From NCBI RefSeq assembly GCF_028435365.1, contig NZ_JAGTJJ010000043.1:1-64000 (forward strand): DNA of 64,000 bases. The letters run 5' to 3'. This DNA is from Polyangium jinanense. GTDB lineage: Bacteria; Myxococcota; Polyangia; Polyangiales; Polyangiaceae. The notes under the pieces were generated by a model. The model was not told the DNA's origin. It saw only the letters and a program-made list of their open reading frames with translations, and ran no database searches. Below, piece by piece: positions 58,520 through 64,000 of the stretch. The translations under genes and the position numbers were made by a program. Position 1 is the stretch's first letter. Every line of letters begins with the position of its first letter.

Positions 58520-58536
58520 CCACGCGCGTCGCGTGG
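58520..58536 (-). promoter_or_regulatory. Operator-like palindrome before glycosyltransferase gene
   Basis: CCACGCG-CGT-CGCGTGG is a perfect 7+3+7 palindrome 18-34 bp before the ATG at 58502. Its place between the ribosome-binding site and the likely promoter is typical of a repressor operator; no regulator gene is adjacent. Confidence 0.45.
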
Positions 58537-58549
58537 ATCGGGGCAGCGC

Positions 58550-58577
58550 CCCGTTCCGCTCCATACACTGGAACGGG
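58550..58577 (-). promoter_or_regulatory. Inverted repeat upstream of glycosyltransferase gene
   Basis: CCCGTTCC (58550-58557) and GGAACGGG (58570-58577) form an 8-bp perfect inverted repeat with a 12-nt centre. It may be a second operator or the terminator of the threonine aldolase gene, whose stop is 30 bp away. Confidence 0.4.
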
Positions 58578-58606
58578 AGGCGAGGCGAGGACGCCCTTAC
58601 GACGCA

Positions 58607-59734
58607 TCAACCGTTCAGGCCGAGACGGCCGGAGGACGGGACTCGAACCCGGCTGTCGATCTTGCTGATCACGAGCGCGAGAATGTCCCGGACCTGCGCG
58701 TCGGACAGGGTCGACAACGCTTCCCCGACATACCATTCGATCGAGCTCTGCTCCGGCAACGCGGCATGTTTCGCGCCGCCGCACAGCCAGATGCCGTGTT
58801 CCGCCGCCAGCTCGTTGCGTATTTCCGTCAGGCGCTCGCGGCCGACCGGGAAATACACATGCAGCATGTTGACGTGCGGCCGCGCCGGATTGACTCGCAG
58901 TTGCGGAAAATCGCGCAGTACGTCGTACAGTCTTTCGGTGCGTTCGAGGTAGGCAGGCATCTTCGCCAGCCGCTCGTCGAAGCGCATCGCCGCCGACACG
59001 ACATAGGGCGAGCGGCGATAGACGTTTCCGCCCATGCGTTTCATCCACGTATCGGCCTTCGCGATGAAATCCGTGCTGCCGAGCAGCATCGCGCCCGCAT
59101 GCGCGCCGATGCCCTTGTAGAACGAGACGTAGACCGAATCGAAGCCTTGCGCGATCTCCTTCAGCGAGCGCTTGTAGCCGGCCGAGGCTTCCCACAATCT
59201 TGCGCCGTCCATGTGCAGATGAATGTTCTGTTGCCGGCCATGCGCTTTGAGCGCTTCGAGCTCGGCCCAGTCCGGCAACTGTCCGCCGATCTCGCGCATG
59301 GGCAATTCATAGAGTGCCGCGCCGATCCGATCGGGCCAGGCCTCGAGGTCGGAGACGGTCCAGGTGCGGAAAGGATCACCGACGGGTAGCGACTTGAAAT
59401 GGTCGAGCAATTGATGGTTGCCGCGCTCGTGCAGCAGCACATGCGCGGTCGGATGCAGTGCGACCGCCTTGCTGCCGGCGGCTTCACAGGCGAGCCGCAA
59501 GGCAACGGATTGTGCCATGGTGCCGGTGATACAGAACACGGCCTTTTCGAAGCCGAGCAGATCGGCGATTTTCCGTTCGAAGTCCTGCACCAACGCGCCC
59601 TCGCCGTAGGCGTCATGGGCGATCTCGTTCGCTTCGCACCAGCGCGCCATGGCGGCGAAGTCCTCGGCGGCCGTGGTCGGTTTTTCTCCCGAGAAAAACG
59701 TGTGGCAACGCTGTCGCAGTTCCATGGGGTTCAT
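58607..59734 (-). CDS. Threonine aldolase family protein
   Basis: A 375-residue PLP enzyme of the beta-eliminating lyase/threonine aldolase type: HDAYGEGALVQDFERKIADL, VFCITGTMAQSVAL, LHMDGARLWEA (PLP Asp and Arg) and VYVSFYKGIGAHAGAMLLG with the PLP Lys. It should cleave threonine or allo-threonine to glycine and acetaldehyde. GGAGG precedes ATG 59734. The last 16 residues (DSRVRVPSSGRLGLNG) read through a tRNA T-arm-like sequence and do not look like the family's normal end, so the 3' end was probably altered by integration. GC content is somewhat lower than its neighbours, consistent with transfer. Confidence 0.92.
   Translation of the reverse strand: MNPMELRQRCHTFFSGEKPTTAAEDFAAMARWCEANEIAHDAYGEGALVQDFERKIADLLGFEKAVFCITGTMAQSVALRLACEAAGSKAVALHPTAHVLLHERGNHQLLDHFKSLPVGDPFRTWTVSDLEAWPDRIGAALYELPMREIGGQLPDWAELEALKAHGRQQNIHLHMDGARLWEASAGYKRSLKEIAQGFDSVYVSFYKGIGAHAGAMLLGSTDFIAKADTWMKRMGGNVYRRSPYVVSAAMRFDERLAKMPAYLERTERLYDVLRDFPQLRVNPARPHVNMLHVYFPVGRERLTEIRNELAAEHGIWLCGGAKHAALPEQSSIEWYVGEALSTLSDAQVRDILALVISKIDSRVRVPSSGRLGLNG
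58628..58653 (-). other. tRNA T-arm-like sequence at the threonine aldolase 3' end
   Basis: On the bottom strand GCCGGGTTCGAGTCCCGTCC contains the invariant T-loop TTCGA with a four-pair stem and part of an acceptor side. No D-arm, anticodon arm or CCA is present, so this is not a tRNA gene. It may be an att-site relic of a mobile element. Confidence 0.4.
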
Positions 59735-59847
59735 GCGGAGCCTCCGGTCGTCGCAGTTCGATTCGACGAGAGTATGCCTGAATCCAATGCATGAACAAGG
59801 CCGAAGCCGGAGAGGCGGCGTGTTTGTCGCCCCTCCGGCCTCCTCGT

Positions 59848-61047
59848 TCACGCCGTCGAGCCTCGCCTTTCAGCCCGCCTGACGAAGCCTAACACGACGA
59901 CGGCCATGAGCGTGCAATAGGCCGCAAGCGGCCATGCCGTATCCCCAGGCAGCAGCACGACCAGCGTCGTTCCGACGATTCCCACGACGAGGCTCTCGAT
60001 GCAGTAATAGAGCGCGGTCGCGGTGCCGGCGACGTGGCCGAAGCTCTGGAGCGCGCCATTGGCCGTCACCGAGCTGGCGAACACGATGCCAATCGCGATG
60101 ATCCACATGGGCGGGACGAATGTCCAGAACGACGGAGCGGCCGTCACCTGCCCGACGACCAGCAATGCGGCCCCCAGGAGCAGCATCCCCATCCCGCGAA
60201 CGAGACTTCCGGCCCTTCCCCACCGCGCCACGAATCGCTTCGCGAACCGAGCCGTCGCGATCATGACGAGCGCGACCGTGGCAAAGAGGAGACTGAAGAC
60301 GAGCTGCGAGAAGCCGACCCGATCGATCAGGATGCGTGACGCCGTCGAGAAGAAGACGAAGAACGCGCCCATCGCCGCGCTGAAGCCGAGCGTGTAGGTC
60401 CAGAACGAGGCGTCCGCGAGGATCTGGCCGAAGGCCGCGTGTGGCTTCGACGCGTTCACGGGCCGCGTCTCGTGCCACCTGGGAGCTGCATTCAGGAGAG
60501 CCGCGGTGGCGGCGACGCCGAGCGCAAGGAAGATCGCGCGCCATCCGAAATGGTCCGCGAGCAGTGCGCCGAGCACGGGCCCCAGCGCGGGGACGAACGC
60601 CAGCATCGAGCCGAAGAGGCTATAGATCACCGCCCCCTCGGGACGCTCCGCATAGACGTCGCGTACCGTTGCGAAGGTCGCGACGAGTGCCGCGGCCGCG
60701 CCGAGCGCCTGCAGAACGCGAAAGACGACGAACCATGCTGCGGATCCGGTGACCGCAAGCAGATACGATGCGGCAGCAAACAAGGCCGCACCGCCGAGCA
60801 GGACGGGTCGTCGACCAAGCCTGTCCGAAATGGGCCCGAACACGAGTTGTCCCGCGCCGAGGACGACCATGTAGAGGCTCAATGTGAGCTGAACGATCGC
60901 CGGTGACGTGCCGAGGATGCCTGGCATGCTCGGCACCACGGGCAGGTAGACATCCATGGCCAACGAGGCCAGCAGATCGAAGGGGGCCATCAGCAGCAGC
61001 GCTGCGGACAGCGAAACATTCCAACGTGAGGGTCTTGTTCGAGGCAC
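59848..61047 (-). CDS. CmlA/FloR-like MFS drug exporter
   Basis: A 399-residue 12-helix MFS transporter of the Bcr/CflA DHA1 group. The start aligns with CmlA-type exporters: SLSAALLLMAPFDLLASLAMDVYLP, then GQLVFGPISDRLGRRPVLLGG (motif A) and FATVRDVYAERPEGAVIYSL. It probably exports phenicols or another drug by proton antiport through the inner membrane. GTG 61047 gives the length and N-terminus of the family; TTG 61065 is an alternative. It overlaps no gene but lies 113 bp upstream of the threonine aldolase start. Resistance to phenicols cannot be assumed. Confidence 0.9.
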   Translation of the reverse strand: MPRTRPSRWNVSLSAALLLMAPFDLLASLAMDVYLPVVPSMPGILGTSPAIVQLTLSLYMVVLGAGQLVFGPISDRLGRRPVLLGGAALFAAASYLLAVTGSAAWFVVFRVLQALGAAAALVATFATVRDVYAERPEGAVIYSLFGSMLAFVPALGPVLGALLADHFGWRAIFLALGVAATAALLNAAPRWHETRPVNASKPHAAFGQILADASFWTYTLGFSAAMGAFFVFFSTASRILIDRVGFSQLVFSLLFATVALVMIATARFAKRFVARWGRAGSLVRGMGMLLLGAALLVVGQVTAAPSFWTFVPPMWIIAIGIVFASSVTANGALQSFGHVAGTATALYYCIESLVVGIVGTTLVVLLPGDTAWPLAAYCTLMAVVVLGFVRRAERRGSTA

Positions 61048-61443
61048 GACGATACACCCGCGCAAATGGTGGACATTCGGCGGCGATCTGCCTCCAGGAC
61101 GGCATTCGTCGAGGGATCGAGAGCAGATGGCCGCAGCAACGATTTCAGGGGTTGCTGCGGCTCACTCGTCTGCGGACTTGCTTGTCTCCATGCGTGCGTC
61201 CTGACCATGCCTTCGTGGCAAGCGATGAGAGGATAACGGATTCCGCGCCGTCCGTCCAGGATCCCGAAGCCAGGACCGTTGACAACCTGTCCTTGCGCAT
61301 GTCACGCGGCGCGACAGACCGTCATCCGTGCTCGAACCAGGCGACGCTCGTCGGCCGCTTGTTGCTTTGCCCGAACTCTGGTATGGAATCTGCTTGTGGG
61401 GCCTACCGACGTCGCTACGGGGCTGAATGCAAAGGACGCGTCC

Positions 61444-62145
61444 ATGCGAAAGCTCGGCATCCTCGTCTTCATCACGACGCTCGTCGCCCCCTCGGCGGCG
61501 CACGCCGGAATGCCGTTCGTGCGGCTCTCGGACATCGCGCGGATGCGGATCGAGGCCATCTCGTTTTTCGTGCTTCTCATTTTATTGCTCACGGTATTGG
61601 TCCAGTGGCTGTGGAACGCCGTGCAGCGGGACATCCCGCGGCTCCCCCGCCTTTCGTACAAGGCTTCCCTCGGCGTCGTTGGCCTGTGGGCGCTCGGCAT
61701 GCACCTCGTCCTCAGCATGATCGCGGGCGGTCGCGAGCTCATGACCCCCGGAGCGTGGGAGAAGGACGGGGCAACGTACAAGCTCGGCTCCGCCCGCGCG
61801 GCACCTGCCGAAGAGGCGCTCGCGCACGCCCGCAAGCAGCAACTCGAGAGACTGCGCACAGCGCTCTGGGGGTACGCCAATGGGCACGGAGGCAGCTTCC
61901 CGCCACACGATTTCGTGGAAGAGATCCCCGAGGGCACGTGGCGCATCGTGGACCCTTCCGGGATGCATTACGTGTACGTGCCGGGCCTGCACCCAGAACG
62001 TGATGCCGTTCCCGTCGCGTACGAGCCGGGCATCTACTCCAGCAAGCGCATGGTGCTTCTGAGCAGCGGTGAGATCACGACGCTCGACATCGACGAAATC
62101 AGGCGCCGCATCGACGCCGCGCAGACGAGCAAGGGGGCACCGTGA
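61444..62145 (+). CDS. Membrane protein with pseudopilin-like C-terminal domain
   Basis: A 233-residue protein with a signal-like first helix (KLGILVFITTLVAPSAAHA), two further membrane helices (about 40-58 and 78-97), and a C-terminal soluble domain (about 135-233) with LRTALWGYANGHGGSFP and WRIVDPSGMHYVYVPG, like the pseudopilin/DUF1559-type C-terminus of secretion proteins. AAAGGACG precedes ATG 61444. Its stop overlaps the GTG of the next gene by four bases (GTGA), so they form an operon. Function unknown. Confidence 0.75.
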   Translation: MRKLGILVFITTLVAPSAAHAGMPFVRLSDIARMRIEAISFFVLLILLLTVLVQWLWNAVQRDIPRLPRLSYKASLGVVGLWALGMHLVLSMIAGGRELMTPGAWEKDGATYKLGSARAAPAEEALAHARKQQLERLRTALWGYANGHGGSFPPHDFVEEIPEGTWRIVDPSGMHYVYVPGLHPERDAVPVAYEPGIYSSKRMVLLSSGEITTLDIDEIRRRIDAAQTSKGAP

Positions 62146-62885
62146 AGGGGAACCGTGCGGCCGGCGGATGCCTGATCCTGGTACTGCTCTTCCTCCTCTT
62201 GTTCCTGATCTTCAGCGGGTTGACCATCGTGCTCGAAGCCCCGTGGTTCGTGGTCACGGGCTGGCTTTACTTCCTCGTGCGCGTGCTCCCACAGGTCCGC
62301 GTCAACGTGGAGGCCGTCGTCGCCGCGCTCCTCGTCGCGGGGGCGCTTTTCGCAGGGCTGCATGCCGTGCTCTCGCGTATCGATCGCCACGTGCGGTCGG
62401 ACGAACCCTCGGCGCGGCCGTGGCGGCTACGCTCGACGGCCTCGTTCTTCGGGCTGTTCGTTGCAATGCTCCTGTGCAGCATGGCGTCCATCGGAGCCGT
62501 GCATCATATCGGATGGTTGTTTTCTGGCGGAAAGCTCACATATTCGAACCATGACATCGAGCCCTTCCCTGCTCTCAGGAGCATACGCCCATTGTGCGAG
62601 TCCTTCGCGCGGAGCTCCGGCGATGTGTACGAGCGCGCGCGTGTCTTTGGTCCCATCCGCGAGACGCACCACGTGCTCGTCCAGGAGGGGTCCAATGACG
62701 TTCTGATGTTCGAGCGCAATCCGCAGAACCCCGAGGTGTCCTACACGATGTACTGCGCGTCCGACGGCGATGTGCATCTGGGGGGCTTCGATCGCGACAA
62801 GGCGCTGGAAATGTTCCGTTCGCTCGGACGATCGCCAAAGGATGGCGGCGTTCCCGACGCGTTGGAGGGTGGAGCTGCGCCGTAG
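62142..62885 (+). CDS. Membrane protein coupled to the upstream gene
   Basis: A 247-residue protein with at least four membrane helices in the first 125 residues (starting CLILVLLFLLLFLIFSGLTI) and a soluble C-terminal part with Cys pairs (RPLCESFARSSG, TMYCASDGD) that could form a disulfide. It begins with GTG overlapping the previous stop, so translation is coupled. No family recognised. The C-terminus is Gly/Ala-rich. It likely forms a complex with the pseudopilin-like neighbour in the inner membrane. Confidence 0.7.
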   Translation: MKGNRAAGGCLILVLLFLLLFLIFSGLTIVLEAPWFVVTGWLYFLVRVLPQVRVNVEAVVAALLVAGALFAGLHAVLSRIDRHVRSDEPSARPWRLRSTASFFGLFVAMLLCSMASIGAVHHIGWLFSGGKLTYSNHDIEPFPALRSIRPLCESFARSSGDVYERARVFGPIRETHHVLVQEGSNDVLMFERNPQNPEVSYTMYCASDGDVHLGGFDRDKALEMFRSLGRSPKDGGVPDALEGGAAP

Positions 62886-62946
62886 ATTCGCTGGGACATA
62901 CCCCGTTGCGCGTCGACGCTGCCCGGACCAAACTCGCACGGCCGCC

Positions 62947-63870
62947 ATGGATACACGCCTTCCGCCGATGCTCCTCGACGATTTCGCGCAAGCACGCGAG
63001 ACGCGAACATGGACCATCTCCGGCCCAAACAGCCGGATCGAGCTCGCCCCCGCCTTGGAAGAGAGCGAGGTGATTCCCGGCCTCGTCTCCTTCGGGATGG
63101 ATGGCGGTGGTGGCGTCTGGTACTGCGATGTCGAAGATCGCCTCGGCGGAGGCGCCGGATCGATCATTCACCTCCACTTGAGCGGCGACTACGGCGACGC
63201 GCGGCGAGCGGCGCCGTCGTACGCCGAGCTTCGCGCGCGGCTCGCGCGCGGCTTCAACCCGTACGACCTGCCCACGCTCGACGAAGAGGCGTCGAAAAAC
63301 CCTCCGCGCAACGTGCGCGTCCCCGGCATCGAGGGGCTCGTCGACGTGAAGAGCGTGCATGCGCGCACGCGCCGGCCCGCCGAAGTCGTCTCCGCGCACG
63401 ACGTCCTCGCCGCCGGTCTTCCCGCGCGCGGCGGCGAGTCGATCTACCTCACCGACGAGGGGCGCGTGCAGTTCGTGACGCTCGCGGCCCGCGCCGTCGT
63501 CGATGGAATTGCGTGCGCGGCGGGTACACCGCTGTCGCTTCATCCGGTGACCGGACGTCCGCTTCGCTTCACGCCTGCGGAGCCGCTCGTGATCGACGGG
63601 CTCCCGCTCCGCGCGGACCACGAGGTCTACGTATACGATCCGGTCTTCTCGGCCAGCGCCAGCGGCGTGCTCGATCGCGACCACGACGTCGGCGGCGTTC
63701 CGCTCGCGGCCGGGACACGCGTCGTCCTCCGAGGCGAGGCGCAAGCGCTCGTGAGCGGAACGTTGCGCGGAGCCGCCACGATCGGCGGAAAACCCTTGGC
63801 GGCGGGGACGTGGTTCGAGCTGCTCGGCGACACGTTGTATCAAACGCGTCCGCCGGCGAACCACGCTTGA
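62947..63870 (+). CDS. Unknown soluble protein with SUKH-like N-terminal half
   Basis: A 307-residue protein. The first half (about 15-110; PPMLLDDFAQ, DGGGGVWYCDVEDRLGG, PSYAELRARLARGFNPY) has the layout of SMI1/KNR4 (SUKH) immunity-type domains, but the match is weak. The second half (about 115-307) is repetitive beta, with two related segments ending DHEVYVYDP and TWFELLGD. ATG 62947 is chosen for its position relative to the conserved part; the upstream gene ends 61 bp before. Role unknown; nucleic-acid or toxin-immunity function is speculative. Confidence 0.55.
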   Translation: MDTRLPPMLLDDFAQARETRTWTISGPNSRIELAPALEESEVIPGLVSFGMDGGGGVWYCDVEDRLGGGAGSIIHLHLSGDYGDARRAAPSYAELRARLARGFNPYDLPTLDEEASKNPPRNVRVPGIEGLVDVKSVHARTRRPAEVVSAHDVLAAGLPARGGESIYLTDEGRVQFVTLAARAVVDGIACAAGTPLSLHPVTGRPLRFTPAEPLVIDGLPLRADHEVYVYDPVFSASASGVLDRDHDVGGVPLAAGTRVVLRGEAQALVSGTLRGAATIGGKPLAAGTWFELLGDTLYQTRPPANHA

Positions 63871-63903
63871 CACCTCCCGACCGACGCCATTGAGATACAT
63901 CCC

Positions 63904-64000
63904 ATGCAAGGACTCGTTCAAGGAAGATCCGTCATCGTCACCGGCGCGAGCAAGGGCATCGGCCGTGGCATCGCGAGGGTATTTGCTCAAGGCGGCGCCA
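63904..64000 (+). CDS. Short-chain dehydrogenase/reductase, 5' part
   Basis: The first 32 codons of an SDR run off the right edge. The NAD(P)-binding TGASKGIG motif is at residues 13-20 and is followed by an Ala/Arg helix. It starts with ATG at 63904, 33 bp after the unknown protein's stop. Substrate cannot be judged from this fragment. Confidence 0.85.
   Translation, partial: MQGLVQGRSVIVTGASKGIGRGIARVFAQGGA

Noticed and set aside
58620..58660. tRNA gene
   Set aside because: Only a T-arm-like part is present; the anticodon arm, D-arm and CCA end are missing.

Overview
This 64 kb window is high-GC DNA with long antisense open frames (a codon-bias artefact). It carries five Hanks-type Ser/Thr kinase genes, many lipoproteins, PEGA and TPR proteins, and surface proteins with MYXO-CTERM-like tails. 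Together these point to a myxobacterium, most likely of the Polyangium/Sorangium branch; that placement is inference from gene content only. No rRNA, complete tRNA, CRISPR array, insertion sequence or replication origin was recognised.

Layout. 1-6.5 kb: a secreted beta-propeller-like lipoprotein, an FG-GAP-like lipoprotein, a divergent ECF-type sigma factor and thioredoxin, an XRE/DUF4423-type regulator divergent from a lipoprotein, and an AraC regulator overlapping a VOC-family gene. 6.6-13.4 kb: two kinases, one a kinase-STAND-14xWD40 receptor and one carrying PEGA domains. 13.7-26.8 kb: a type VI secretion (T6SS) cargo island with no core secretion genes. Module 1 is VgrG, PAAR, an FHA-DUF4123 adaptor and a NodB-type polysaccharide deacetylase, coupled mostly by 4-nt overlaps. 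Module 2 is a VgrG fused to a C39/papain-like cysteine peptidase, followed by two unknown genes. Module 3, on the minus strand, is a DUF2169 protein, a small T6SS-associated protein, an unknown helical protein and a BNR-type propeller protein.

26.8-40.3 kb: a kinase, a membrane-anchored GTPase with a membrane partner, a tandem duplication of a TPR/PEGA plus Cys-rich lipoprotein gene pair, two more tail-anchored kinases, and two small envelope proteins. 40.7-52.4 kb: a Kelch/Cys-rich/Gly-rich MYXO-CTERM protein, two proteins with histone-H1-like Lys/Ala tails, a glutathione S-transferase, an SDR remnant, a two-subunit TAT-exported sugar/alcohol dehydrogenase, a CxxCH MYXO-CTERM protein, a lipoprotein behind a strong Fur box, and smpB. 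52.6-64 kb: a fused alpha-oxoamine synthase-GNAT enzyme, small lipoproteins, an ADP-ribosylglycohydrolase, a macrolide-type glycosyltransferase with operator-like palindromes, a threonine aldolase whose 3' end reads through a tRNA-like T-arm, a CmlA/FloR-like exporter, a two-gene membrane operon, an unknown protein and the start of a short-chain dehydrogenase that runs off the window.

The most interesting feature is the T6SS cargo island. The effector adaptor carries an FHA phosphothreonine-binding domain and lies next to Ser/Thr kinases, which suggests phospho-controlled effector loading. The deacetylase and cysteine-peptidase cargos have no described partners here, and the neighbouring small genes are candidate immunity proteins.
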